From NCBI GenBank assembly GCA_916049765.1, contig CAJZIX010000009.1, forward strand, positions 1 to 41,279: 41,279 nt of DNA, in the 5' to 3' direction. This document shows, piece after piece, positions 18,387 to 27,742 of this stretch (its first letter is position 1; each line of letters begins with the position of its first letter). Below the pieces are notes generated by a model. That model did no database searches and was not told the DNA's origin. It saw only the letters and a list, made by a program, of their open reading frames with translations. This stretch comes from an uncultured bacterium. Its GTDB lineage: Bacteria > Patescibacteriota > Gracilibacteria > Absconditabacterales > Absconditicoccaceae. A program made the translations under genes and the position numbers.

Positions 18387-18414
18387 ATTATATATATTTT
18401 TGATGATTTGTCAA
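18387..18414 (-). promoter_or_regulatory. Consensus sigma-70 promoter of the small RNA
   Basis: TTGACA (18409-18414) and TATAAT (18387-18392), both perfect, are separated by 16 bases on the minus strand. This is the best consensus match seen in the window and no gene follows it. Confidence 0.8.
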
Positions 18415-18472
18415 AAAATAGAAACTTTTTCTAAGATAGAGCAACTTTATATATGTAAAGCTAGTAATTCAA

Positions 18473-19780
18473 ATGGATACAATAAAAAAACAGCTTTGGG
18501 AAAAACTTCAAGATGATATTAGTGAGCTTAATGAGGGTCTTCAAGAGCTTCTTGAGAAAGGTGCGAATAAGGGAACCATAGAGGAGGAAGATGTTATCTC
18601 TGAAATTGATGATATGGATGGGAATATTAAGTTGCTTGAAAAGTTTTATGATCTTGCAGATAAACTGGGAATTAAGATTTTGACGATTGAAGAGGCTTTA
18701 GAGAAAGAGCAGGAAGCAACTAAAAAAGAATCAAAACTCTGAAAAGTAAGTCTTTATGGAAATACGGATACCTTAGTGGATAGTCAGTATAAAGATTTTA
18801 TTAAACTTTATTTTAACGATATTTCAAAAATACCACTTCTTAACTATGAAGAGGAGAAAGAAATTGCCAGAAAGATCAAAAAGGGGGATGAAGAAGCCAA
18901 AAAAAAGCTGATTGAGTCCAATCTTAGACTCGTGATTTCTATTGCTAAGAGATTCTTCGGTTCTCGTCTCACTTTTTCTGATTTGATTCAAGAGGGGAAT
19001 ATCGGATTAATCAAGGCGATTGAAAAATTTGATCCGGACAAGGAATTTAAGTTTTCTACCTATGCAACCTGGTGGATTAAACAGTCTATTACCAAAGCGA
19101 TCGCTGATATGAGTAAGCATGTGAGGATTCCTGTGCATTTGATTGATGAGATGAATTCCTATAATAAAGCTTATCAACTCCTTTTCCAAAAGCTTGGTCG
19201 TGAGCCAACTAGTAAAGAAATCTGACAGAAACTTGGTTTTCCGATTAAGAAAATTAAAAAACTTGAAGAAGTGATTTTTGGAAATGTTTCACTTGATAGA
19301 GAAGTAGGAGATGAAGGAAGAGATACCCTTGCTGATCTCCTAGAGGATGGAAATACTCTTAGACCTGATCAAATCGCAGAAAGATCCGCTTTGAGAAATA
19401 ATCTAGATATGATTCTTGGAATGTTAGATGATAGAGAAGCAAAAATCGTGAAGATGAGATATGGAATTGACGGTCCAAAATTTACTCTTGAACAGGTAGG
19501 AGAGGAGTTTGATGTAACGAGAGAAAGGGTAAGGCAAATTGAACAAAAAGTAATCCAAAAGTTAAAAGAACATCAATGACTTCAAAAAATGCTTGGTATT
19601 GAGGATGATATTGAAAAAATGAATAATGAATGAGTCAAAAAAAAGAGGGGTCGTAAACCAGCTTCTAAGGAAAAAGAATATGATGAAGATGAAGACTATT
19701 ATGGGTCTTTTGATGATGAAGATGGAGATTTTGATGGTTTGGATATTAATTTTTCTGGAGATGAGGATGATGAAGAATAA
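18473..19780 (+). CDS. rpoD: Primary sigma factor RpoD (sigma-70)
   Basis: The 435-residue protein directs RNA polymerase to housekeeping promoters. The N terminus (1-75) is a region 1.1-like helical domain. Region 1.2 follows at about 104 (QYKDFIKLYFNDISKIPLL), region 2 at about 145-215 (SNLRLVISIAKRFFG, FSTYATWWIKQSITKAI), region 3 to about 300, and region 4.2 at about 336-365 (FTLEQVGEEFDVTRERVRQI). After region 4.2 an unusual tail of about 65 residues begins with a basic KKKRGRKPASKEKE and ends in a strongly acidic run (DEDEDYYGSFDDEDGDFDG). Four UGA glycines join fragments, one of them linking region 1.1 to the core. Confidence 0.96.
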
Positions 19781-19795
19781 TTTCTAGTTCCGGTC

Positions 19796-20836
19796 TTAGT
19801 CACAGTAAATCACTTCAGGTTCTATTTGGACTCAAAATTTTTTGAAAACAGATTTTTGTACTTTTTCAGCAAAAACTTTTACTTCAGCTCAACTCCCTCA
19901 TTCGTTGATGAGAATGAGAGCATGCTGTTCAGAAATCTTTACTTTCCCTTCTTTGTGGCCTTTAAATCCACAAAGTTCAATGAGTTGTCCTGCTGAGAGT
20001 TTCATAGTCTCGTCGTCTTGAAGGAAGCCTTTGAGATCAGGAAACTGCTTGTGGAGCTTCTCCCATTGAGGAAGTCAGACTTTTGGATTTTTGAAATAAC
20101 TTCCAGCAGTTCAAACAGTTTTCCAGTCAGGCAGTTTGTTCTTTCTAATTTCAACAATAACTGTTGTTAACATTTCTAGTTTTTTGGCTGGATTAAGTGT
20201 TTCAAAGACGATTCATTGCTCAGAAAAAGCTTTTTGAATATCAGCATATTGGGTGTTGAAATCGTAGTGCTGACTGATTTTCTTTAATTTAAAAACAATA
20301 TGAGTAATGATAAAGCGATCTTTGAGTTCAGTTTTAAAAATACTCTTACGATATCCAAAATCACATTCTTCATTGCTCAATTTTTGAAGTGTGTTGCTTT
20401 CAAGATGTACTCCAATTACTTCAGAAATTGCTTCGCAAGCCTCTTGTCCATAAGCTCAGATGTTAGAAACCGCACTTGTTCCTATATTCCCAGGGATTGA
20501 AATTAGATTTTCTATTCCTCACCATTGATTTTCGATACAATGTTTCACAAAATTATCTCGAATTTCACCAGCCCCGACTTGAACTTCAATTGTTTCGTCA
20601 GTTTCTTTCAGAATTTTGATGCCTTTAATCTGAAGTTTGACTATAATACCATCAAAGAAATCTGTAGTGAAAAGTGTGTTGCTTCCTCATCAAAGAATCC
20701 AATGCTTCTCGTTTTTCCATTCTGGTGTTTCTAGGAGTTGAAGTAGTTGATAGGTACTTTCAACTTCAGTAAATAGTTTTGCAGAACAAGGGACTTGAAG
20801 GGTATTAAGAGCTTGGAGATTAAAATTTTTCTGCAT
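19796..20836 (-). CDS. murB: UDP-N-acetylenolpyruvoylglucosamine reductase MurB
   Basis: MurB is the FAD enzyme that makes UDP-N-acetylmuramate, the second committed step of peptidoglycan synthesis. The gene is invisible in the standard code because it uses about 12 UGA codons. The 346 residues include LGGGSNTLF (FAD motif, two UGA glycines), GIENLISIPGNIGTSAVSNIGAYGQE, the substrate motif FGYRKSIFK, the catalytic serine region GTAGSYFKNP and the late motif EQHALILINEGGSGAEV. Length and order match the type I enzyme. murA lies about 2.4 kb away, so two consecutive wall enzymes are close but not in one operon. Confidence 0.96.
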
Positions 20837-20910
20837 AAGACCTTTATATAAACGATAAATTCTGATTTAAGACTAGTGATTATAGTAGGAATTGCAAAGG
20901 AAAATAGAAA

Positions 20911-20944
20911 AAACCTCTGCCAATGAATTCACTAACAGAGGTTT
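20911..20944 (-). terminator. Terminator of the 20950 gene
   Basis: On the minus strand AAACCTCTG pairs perfectly with CAGAGGTTT (9 bp, 16-base loop), followed by T residues. Confidence 0.75.
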
Positions 20945-20949
20945 GTGGT

Positions 20950-21279
20950 TTAATGTGTTTTTTGATATTTTTTGATACTTTTTGCGACTCTGTTTGCGCA
21001 ACTACGAATTTGTTTCCAAAGCTTTTCAGAAAAGAAAATAATTTTTCTCTTTAGTTTTCCATATCTCTGATTTTCTTCTTTGCATCTACCAAGTTTGCAT
21101 AACACCCAGTAGGCGAATGCTTTCTCAAGTTGAAGTAACAAATTCTTGTTTTCTTTTGAAAACTTTTCAAGTAGATCAATACTCTCAGTATGAAATACTT
21201 TAGCTACTTTAGTTTGATGAGAGACTTTTCCAACTTCGATTGAATTATTGGAAAGCAAGATTACACTAAAACTTTTCAT
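20950..21279 (-). CDS. Small basic hypothetical protein
   Basis: The protein has 109 residues: a beta-like start (MKSFSVILLSNNSIEVGKVS), then mainly helical and strongly basic sequence (KLGRCKEENQRYGKLKRKII, RSCANRVAKSIKKYQKTH). It contains no UGA. It is monocistronic, with its own promoter (21311-21338), an A-rich leader and a strong terminator, the same architecture as the other small unknown genes at 5102, 9015, 27743 and 28638. No family was recognised. The basic, helical C terminus could bind nucleic acid (guess). Confidence 0.65.
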   Translation of the reverse strand: MKSFSVILLSNNSIEVGKVSHQTKVAKVFHTESIDLLEKFSKENKNLLLQLEKAFAYWVLCKLGRCKEENQRYGKLKRKIIFFSEKLWKQIRSCANRVAKSIKKYQKTH

Positions 21280-21310
21280 ATCATAAAATATTTTTTATTT
21301 TTCTCCAGCA

Positions 21311-21338
21311 ATAATAATCTTTTTATGGTGAATGTCAA
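21311..21338 (-). promoter_or_regulatory. Sigma-70 promoter of the 20950 gene
   Basis: TTGACA (21333-21338), a 16-base spacer and TATTAT (21311-21316) on the minus strand, about 30 bases before the ATG. Confidence 0.65.
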
Positions 21339-21385
21339 CTAAGAATCTTTACATTTTTCACATGATTTATTTTTAGTAGAGTAGC

Positions 21386-22855
21386 TTATTCCAGGCCTAA
21401 TCTTTTTAAAACTTCATCTTCAGGAGTTTTGGGATCGTCATGCAAACTTAAGTCAGGTTTGAGACCTTCATGATTGATTGACTGTTCTTTGTCTGCGATA
21501 TTTCGGAGAGCGATAGTATATTTCAGGACAGAACCTTCTTGAAATTGTACTACTTCTTGGACAGAACCCTTTCCATAGCTTTTTTCTCCAATAAGACTGA
21601 CTTTCGCTGGGAAATAATGCTTGAGAACTCCAGCAAAAATCTCCGCAGCACTTGCAGTTTGTTCATTAATTAGAATGGCAATAGGTTTATCTCCACTAAA
21701 GATCGGTTCTTTTTCTGAAGTCAGCATTTCTTTTTTATCTTGAGAGATAATGGAGAGAATTGGACTATTTAGCGGAAGAAACTCATCTAAGATCCCGACC
21801 ACTTCATCAACTACTCCTCAAGGGTTATTCCTGAGGTCAAATGCAAACATCTGACAGGATGAAAGTTCCCTTATTTCTTCATCAAATTTCTTTTTTACTC
21901 CAAGATCAAAGGAAGAAATTCTCATATAGCAAGCAGTTCCTATTTTTTTTGTTTTTATAAGTGGAATTTGAAATTTTTCTCTTCTAATCCGAAAATGTAA
22001 ATTCTGATTTCCTCTTTTTACTTCTACGGCAACAGGAGTTCACTTTTCTCCTTTTAGTTTTTCAATAAAGGTTTCTAGATTCGCAAATGAGGAAAAAGCT
22101 TTCCCCCCAACAGAAATGATGCTATCTCCAACTTTGATTCCTGCTTTTTCTGCTGGGGTATTTTCTATTACTCCTGCGACAATGGGATTCTGATTTTCTT
22201 CTTGTATCAAATACACTCCAATTCCAGCAAATTCATTTTGAAGTTTTTCAAGTAATACTTTCCCTTCTCCTGGAGTATAATATTTAGTATATTTTTCTCA
22301 GAGTTGAGCTACAAAATCAGAGAGTTGATCATATTTTGGATCAGGAAGATTGGCAAGTTTTTCTTTCTCTGTGAATTTTGTTTTAAGGAGCTGTACAATT
22401 CCTTTGACAACCGATTGTTTAATGCTTTCTGAAATCTTTGATGTAGTTTCTTCTTTTTCTGCTTTTTGTTTAAGAATCAGCTTTTGAAGCTCTTTTTTTA
22501 AAACTTCTAGTGTGAGCCTGTTCCCTGTTATGGCTTGCATTTCTTGGTTATAATTTAATTTGAGGAGAAGTGATAAATCAGACTCTAAGGCAGGTCTTTT
22601 GAGGGGTAAGTCAGTCTTAATATTCGCAAATTTTTGGTTTGCTACTGCGGTTTGGAGAAGTTGATAGAGAGGGTTTGATGGCTTTAAATTAGTATACAAG
22701 AGAAGCGGCTTCTGCTCTGGAATTTGCATTTCATGGGTGGTGATCCCAAAGTAGAGTTTTAAAAAATCTTCATAACTTAAGGTTTGTTCCTGAGCAAAAC
22801 TCGTCCCAATACAGAGAAAAAACATCAGAAAAGTCAGAATTCCTTTTTTGAACAT
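21386..22855 (-). CDS. Carboxyl-terminal processing peptidase CtpA (S41 family)
   Basis: CtpA-type serine proteases act outside the membrane on envelope proteins. The 489-residue protein starts with a signal peptide (MFKKGILTFLMFFLCIGTSFA). A helical region of about 170 residues follows, then a PDZ domain (about 200-290; GIGVYLIQEENQNPIVAGVIENTPAEKAGIKVGD) and the S41 domain. The catalytic serine lies in NEQTASAAEIFAG (about residue 400) and the lysine in EKSYGKGSVQE (about 428). Two UGA glycines join the fragments, one beginning GEKYTKYYTPGE and one in RNNPGGVVDE. It has its own promoter at 22887-22914. Confidence 0.94.
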
Positions 22856-22886
22856 ATGTATTCAGAGAGATAAAAAAACTGAAAAT

Positions 22887-22914
22887 ACTATACGTATCAG
22901 ATTCTTTTTTTCAA
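22887..22914 (-). promoter_or_regulatory. Promoter of ctpA
   Basis: TTGAAA (22909-22914), a 16-base spacer and TATAGT (22887-22892) lie just downstream of the small RNA terminator. The RNA and ctpA therefore appear to be separate transcripts. Confidence 0.6.
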
Positions 22915-22917
22915 GTA

Positions 22918-23107
22918 TCAAAAAAAACCAGTGCTATCACTGGTTAAAAATTTTCATTACTTACCTTTCCTCAAGAGAGAATTTTTAAGTGTTAAAGTGC
23001 TGTTTTGCTTAAAACAAGCGATGTTTTATTTTTGTTTTTGCTCTTGAGAATAAATGAAAAGTAAGATGAAGAGAATTTTTATCGCTAGACTTTTTTGCTC
23101 TAACGAT
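22918..23107 (-). ncRNA. Candidate structured small RNA, about 190 nt
   Basis: On the minus strand a promoter (23114-23142) leads into a region without a reading frame that ends in a strong terminator. Three structures are visible. The first is a 10-bp hairpin at the 5' end (23080-23089 with 23099-23108, one G-U pair). The second is a long interrupted stem of about 30 pairs between 22946-22977 and 23041-23080, made of blocks AAAAATT..TTCAT, CTTACTTTTC and CTCAAGAG, closing a 63-base apical region. The third is the terminator AACCAGTG/CACTGGTT. Length and rod shape recall 6S RNA, but the 5' and 3' ends do not pair, so identity is open. Confidence 0.65.
22921..22945 (-). terminator. Terminator of the 23.0-kb small RNA
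   Basis: AACCAGTG-ATAG-CACTGGTT is a perfect 8-bp stem with tetraloop, followed by a run of T on the minus strand. No protein gene ends here. Confidence 0.85.
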
Positions 23108-23113
23108 AGAATA

Positions 23114-23142
23114 AGTATAGTCAGTAAAGTGAAAATTTGCAA
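23114..23142 (-). promoter_or_regulatory. Sigma-70 promoter of the 23.0-kb small RNA
   Basis: TTGCAA (23137-23142), a 17-base spacer and TATACT (23114-23119) on the minus strand. The predicted start coincides with the base of the first RNA hairpin. Confidence 0.65.
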
Positions 23143-23226
23143 ATCTTTTATCAGATTTTTTTTCTCTTGAAAGAGCAATCCACAATCCTATAGTAAAAGG
23201 CGATTTTACATCATATTAGTAAAGAA

Positions 23227-24456
23227 ATGTTTAAAATTTCTTATTCCCCAAATCTTAAAGGAGAAGTTGTTATCTCATGAAGTAAAAATGCTGCACTTCC
23301 TATTGTTGCTGCAAATTATATGCTTGATTATCAGATTCCGCTTACTAATAAGCCGGATATTAGTGATGTTCATGCTATGGAACAGCTCGCTGAACAGGCA
23401 TTTCAGACTTCAACTAATTTTTTTGATCTTACTTCTGAGCTTGCTACGAAATTTAGAGCTTCTATTCTCCTTATTCCTGTTGGTCTTAAAAAGTTTGGAG
23501 AAGTCAGATTTGTTGGTTCTGGGGGGTGTAAAATTGGCAAAAGGCCACTTGATACCTTTGATGATGCACTTTATAAAGCAGGGATTGAAATTACGTATGG
23601 TGAGCATAAAACTTTTAAAGTTGTAGGAAAACCAAAGAAGAATATTATGCTTCAAGAATTTTCAGTAACAGCAACTGAAGCCTTGATTAGTTATCTTGCT
23701 TTTTTGGAGGGAGTAGATTATGATATTACCGTATATCAGGTAGCTACCGAACCTCATGTTAAAAATCTCATTGATTTCCTCAATTATGCAGGGGCAAAAA
23801 TTACCATGGGACTTGATCATACCATTACTATTTCTCCAAGTTCCATGAAGGTTCAAAATTCTGAATTTGAGATTATTAGTGATTATATTGAGGCAGGAAC
23901 CTACTTTGCGATTGGAGCGGGAGCAGATAATTCTGAATTAGTGATCAAAAATGTAAATGTTGATGATCTTTCTGCAATGTATAATGTTGCTGACAAGATT
24001 GGAATCAATTTTAAGATATTAGATAAACATACGATTAAAGTCAATTCTTATAATAAGGCTAATTATAAGGCAACAAAACTTGAAGTCAGAATTTTCCCTG
24101 GTTTCCCGAGTGATCTTCAGTCTATTTTTTGAGCTTTAGCAAGTCAATTTACTGGGATTACGAAAATATTTGAAACCTTGTATGAAGGGCGTTTTTGATA
24201 TTTGAATGAACTAGAAAACCTCGGAGCTAAGGTTGAAATTCTGAATCCCCATCAAGCGATTGTTATAGGAAAGACGGATTTACATGGAGGCTATGTTTCT
24301 AGTACTGATCTTAGAGGAGGGGGTGCGATGGTTCTTGCTGGAATTATGGCACAAGGAGAAACGCATATTCTTAATGAAGAAATTATTGCTAGAGGGTATG
24401 CAGATATTCTCAATAAGTTGAAAAGTATTGGAGTGCATATTGAGCAGATATCCTAG
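23227..24456 (+). CDS. murA: UDP-N-acetylglucosamine 1-carboxyvinyltransferase MurA
   Basis: MurA transfers enolpyruvate to UDP-GlcNAc, the first committed step of peptidoglycan synthesis. The 409-residue protein has ISGSKNAALPI at the start (Gly of SGSKN is UGA), the catalytic loop VGSGGCKIGKRPLDTF with Cys at about residue 101 (the fosfomycin target residue is conserved), IEAGTYFAIGAG, and FPGFPSDLQS with the catalytic Asp. The end region reads TDLRGGGAMVLAGIMAQGET and ARGYADILNKLKSIG. Three UGA glycines are used. Its 3' end meets the convergent YigZ gene two bases apart. Confidence 0.97.
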
Positions 24457-24458
24457 GT

Positions 24459-25091
24459 TTAGGAACAAATAATTTGTCTGTCTAAAAGCTCTTTTTTCAT
24501 GTTCTCATAAAAAACAATATTTACTCTGATTTCTTGTGTTATTGTAGTATCAAAGTTCTCTGAAATGACCTGAATTTCATATTTGTTATAAAAGTATTGA
24601 ACCAAAGAAAGCTGATCATACCTGTACTGTAAGGTCAGTTTTTTTGTTATTTCTTTTTGAGAAAAGGGAGCATGGATAATGGCAGCTTTTGTGGATTCAG
24701 TATAGGCCTGAATGAGCCCACCAACTCCAAGTAAGGTCCCTCCAAAATACCTTGTAACAACTGCTAATACTTCAAAAACCTGCTGTCCAGAAAGGACATT
24801 TAATATTGGTTTCCCAGCGGTATTACTGGGTTCTCCGTCATCATTTGCTCTTTCTTGTTCAGAAATAATACTCCAACTTCAAAAAAGGTCTTGTTGCCCT
24901 TGAAGTCCTAATCTCCAAGCATAACAATTATGGGTGGCATCAAAGTAGTTTTTTCTAATTTTGAGCAAACTTTCTTCTATTTTCTCTTTAGAAGAGATGG
25001 GGATTAGAGTTGTAATAAATCTGGATCCTTTAATTTTAGGGATTTCATATTGAAAGGGTTCTGAGAGTACTTTTGCAGTTAATTTTTCCAT
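24459..25091 (-). CDS. YigZ/IMPACT family protein
   Basis: The protein has 210 residues and one UGA glycine (QQDLF-Gly-SWSI). The N-terminal domain holds the family motifs KGSRFITTLIPISSKEKIEE, ATHNCYAWRLG, DDGEPSNTAGKPIL and VVTRYFGGTLLGVGGL. A small C-terminal ferredoxin-like domain (LQYRYDQLSLVQYFYNKYEI) follows. Members include bacterial YigZ/YvyE and eukaryotic IMPACT; their role is linked loosely to translation or protein quality control and is not well defined. It is convergent with murA. Confidence 0.93.
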
Positions 25092-25116
25092 TCAGGACAA
25101 GAGAGTAAAAAGATCG

Positions 25117-25728
25117 TTACTGTCCTATGATGACTTTTGATGGCGTAATGACAAGTTTATCGTTACCATTTTCGTAAACAAATCCTTGTTCAAACTCTTG
25201 AATGATTTTCCCTTTCAGCTTTTCATTATCAGTAGGTTGCATACTTACCGGTTCGTGAAACTGTGCATCAGGAGCTAATCCAATTGCTTCAATCGGTCTG
25301 ACCTTTAATTTTTCTAAACTTTTCAAAAGATTGTCATACATCATTTGAAGTCCTTGCCCCATAGAAGAAGTTTTTGCTTCATCAGAAAGATTAAGGAGTG
25401 ATTTTCTGAGGTTTTCAATAAAGGGAAGCAAATCTTTTACGACCTTAAGAACTGCATCGCGATCCGCAGTTTCAATTTTTTGTTGAGTCTGTCTTTGGAG
25501 AATATCAAAATCTGCTTTTAAGTTCAAATAAGCAATCTGACTATTCCTAGCAATTTCCTCTTTTTCTTGGAGTTGAGTCTCAAGTTCTTTAATTTTATTC
25601 AAAAGTGGTCCAAAATCAGCTTGAGCTTCATCAGCTTCTTTTTTGGCGTTTTCAAGCATATTTTCTAAATCAGTATCTTGAGTGATAGTTTCTTCTGTTG
25701 TTAAATTTTCATCCTTTTGATTTGTCAT
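25117..25728 (-). CDS. grpE: Nucleotide exchange factor GrpE
   Basis: GrpE releases ADP from DnaK. The 203-residue protein shows the long N-terminal helix (KIKELETQLQEKEEIARNSQIAYLNLKADFD), the four-helix region (DRDAVLKVVKDLLPFIENLRKSL) and the C-terminal beta domain (IEAIGLAPDAQFHEPVSM, GFVYENGNDKLVITPSKVIIG). No UGA occurs. dnaK and dnaJ are not in the window. A promoter (25761-25789) lies upstream; no CIRCE operator was seen although hrcA is in the window. Confidence 0.95.
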   Translation of the reverse strand: MTNQKDENLTTEETITQDTDLENMLENAKKEADEAQADFGPLLNKIKELETQLQEKEEIARNSQIAYLNLKADFDILQRQTQQKIETADRDAVLKVVKDLLPFIENLRKSLLNLSDEAKTSSMGQGLQMMYDNLLKSLEKLKVRPIEAIGLAPDAQFHEPVSMQPTDNEKLKGKIIQEFEQGFVYENGNDKLVITPSKVIIGQ

Positions 25729-25760
25729 TATTTTGTCTGATAAAGTAAAAATCAGGTTTC

Positions 25761-25789
25761 AGTATAGAGATTTTGGCGAAGATTTTCAA
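25761..25789 (-). promoter_or_regulatory. Promoter of grpE
   Basis: TTGAAA (25784-25789), a 17-base spacer and TATACT (25761-25766) on the minus strand, about 40 bases before the ATG. Confidence 0.65.
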
Positions 25790-25807
25790 GACATTAAATC
25801 TTGGTCA

Positions 25808-26536
25808 CTATAATTTGGAAGCAGTTGATTCTGTAGATTGCAAGTAAAATCGTTCTCAAAAGCTCAGTTTTTTTTCATAGAGTTCAGTTGCAAGTTCTAT
25901 TCCGAGATATCTCCAATGTCGTGGCTCTACCATCTTTCCATCAATCTCCTTCCCTTTCTGATAGCTCTGATGAAATCCTCGTTTATGAGCATTTTCCTGC
26001 AATCGTTCTAAACTTTTTTTATCAATTCTTCCTCCATTTACTCCAAGATCCAATGCTAATCCGGCTTGATGCTCACTGCTTCCAGGCTCTGCACATTGCT
26101 GTTTGCTTTTACAGTAGGATTTCAAGAGTTGTTGCTGATGTTTGAAGGATCTATATGCACTGGTAATGCTTAACTTTTTCTTGCCTTTGAAGTTATTTCG
26201 AAAATGCCGCGCCATATCCGCAAATTGGGTTCAGGCTTTTTGTCTGAGCTGAAACTTTCTTGCTTTATTAAAGGTAAAGTCTGAAGGAATCGCTACCAAG
26301 TCGCTTGGTTCATAATTGATATGTTGAAAAGGATGCTTTTCATCCAGAAATTTTTGATAAGAACTATCATTTTTAAGATCTGGTCCAGTTTCATTTTTTT
26401 CATGACTATTACTTGGTTTAAGTGTACCAAAATATTCTTGATGTTGAGCTTTTATAGGAAAATGTCCAAACCAAATCGATAAGCTACTACAAAAAACAAG
26501 TCCTCATCAGAGAAAAAGTCATATTTTTTTCTTCAT
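25808..26536 (-). CDS. D-alanyl-D-alanine carboxypeptidase, VanY/M15B family
   Basis: This zinc peptidase trims the terminal D-Ala of peptidoglycan stem peptides. The 242-residue protein begins with a signal or anchor helix (MKKKIGLFLGGGLVFCSSLSIWF, with three UGA glycines). The catalytic domain has ITSAYRSFKHQQQLL, the zinc motif SSEHQAGLALDLG (S-x2-H-x3-G-x2-x-D type, about residue 152) and EPRHWRYLG (about 205, catalytic Glu and third zinc ligand). Further UGA glycines occur at KAGTQFADM and near the C terminus (LSFGERF). A cysteine pair (SYCKSKQQCAEPG) may form a disulfide. Confidence 0.92.
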
Positions 26537-26642
26537 TATTTCTAGGAGAATAAAGAATGCTTCCAGCCTAAAGATTTTCCTTTCAAAAGCAAGAAAGAAT
26601 CTGCTTTAATTTTTAAGTTGTAAATATTGAGGATTTCCTTAA

Positions 26643-26667
26643 CCTGAACTTTGGTTCAGGATTTTTT
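26643..26667 (+). terminator. Hairpin with T tract in the leader of the DUF4300 gene
   Basis: CCTGAAC-TTTG-GTTCAGG followed by ATTTTTT lies 23 bases before the ATG at 26690. No plus-strand gene ends here; the upstream gene is divergent. It may therefore be a leader attenuator rather than an ordinary terminator. Confidence 0.5.
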
Positions 26668-26689
26668 ATGTTTTTTTTTAAGAATTTTA

Positions 26690-27607
26690 ATGAAAAAAAA
26701 TCTCTTATTTCCTCTTATTATGGGGGCTATTATTGTGGCTGGTTGTGATGTCAAAGATCATTGTTTAGATCAGGGGGGACGTTATGATTATGCTACCAAA
26801 ACTTGTGAAAAATCTATTCCAGGATTGACCTATTCCAATCTCGTAGATCAAGCAAGTCAAGCAGAGGTGAAAACGGCACTTTTACAGGCAGGAATTGCCG
26901 AGGAGAATGTGGAGAAGTTCTTTGAACAGGTCGCATTTTTCAATCAACATGCAGGAACGGAATCGCTGGTGCAATCAGGATTTATCTATACTGGAACACT
27001 CGTTCCTGAGTATGATTTGGCGACAATCATCTCAAACCTAGAGAAAAACTCTCCAAATTTTATTGGTTATAACTGTAGGATTACTTCTTTTAGCTTGATG
27101 AGAGACCTTATCACTATTGCGAAGCTAGGATTGGTCAATGCGAGTCAGCTTTTTATGGATCAAGATGCTTTGAAAACGAGTCCTCAAAAGGTCTTTAGTC
27201 CTGAGGAGCAAAAGCAGTTTGAAAGCTTCTATTCGCTTGTTCCGACGATTACGACCAAGGATCAGACTGTGCATTTTGAAAAGATCAAAAAAAGCTGGTC
27301 CGAAAAGGGAATTACTTTCAAGTATGCTAAAGCTTCTTTGATTTCTGTTTGGATGCATTCACATTTTGAGTGAGAGGAGGATTTCCTTTTTATCGGACAT
27401 ATTGGGGTGTTGTTGGATATAGGAAAAGAGCTTTTATTTGTAGAAAAATTGGCCTTTAATGAGCCATATCAGGCAATTAAGTTTGCTACTCGTGCTGATC
27501 TTGTTGCTTATTTGAGGGCAAAATATGATACTGAATACAATCAGCCGACTGCAAGTCCGATTTTATTGGAAAATGATCAGCCTTTAGGGGAATTATTGAG
27601 TTCATAG
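26690..27607 (+). CDS. DUF4300-like lipoprotein
   Basis: The 305-residue protein starts MKKNLLFPLIMGAIIVAGC, a lipoprotein signal with the lipobox VAGC. The mature part matches the DUF4300 family described in Firmicutes (LTYSNLVDQASQAEVKTALLQAGI, VAFFNQHAG, GYNCRITSF). A single UGA glycine (HFE-Gly-EEDFLFIG) joins the two halves. An upstream frame start at 26651 would destroy the signal peptide and is rejected. Function of the family is unknown; the protein is probably anchored outside the membrane. Confidence 0.82.
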
Positions 27608-27677
27608 TCGTAGAAAAACCTGAATTTTTAGAGGTATTTTTGGATATTCTTAGTTTTTTGGTTTAAAAAACTTTGTA

Positions 27678-27705
27678 TTGACATTGTTTGCAAAATAAGT
27701 ATACT
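27678..27705 (+). promoter_or_regulatory. Strong sigma-70 promoter
   Basis: TTGACA (27678-27683), a 16-base spacer and TATACT (27700-27705) are followed by an A-rich leader of about 37 bases to the ATG. Confidence 0.75.
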
Positions 27706-27742
27706 TCCTTGTTAAAAAAAAGAATACATAAAAAATATAAAA

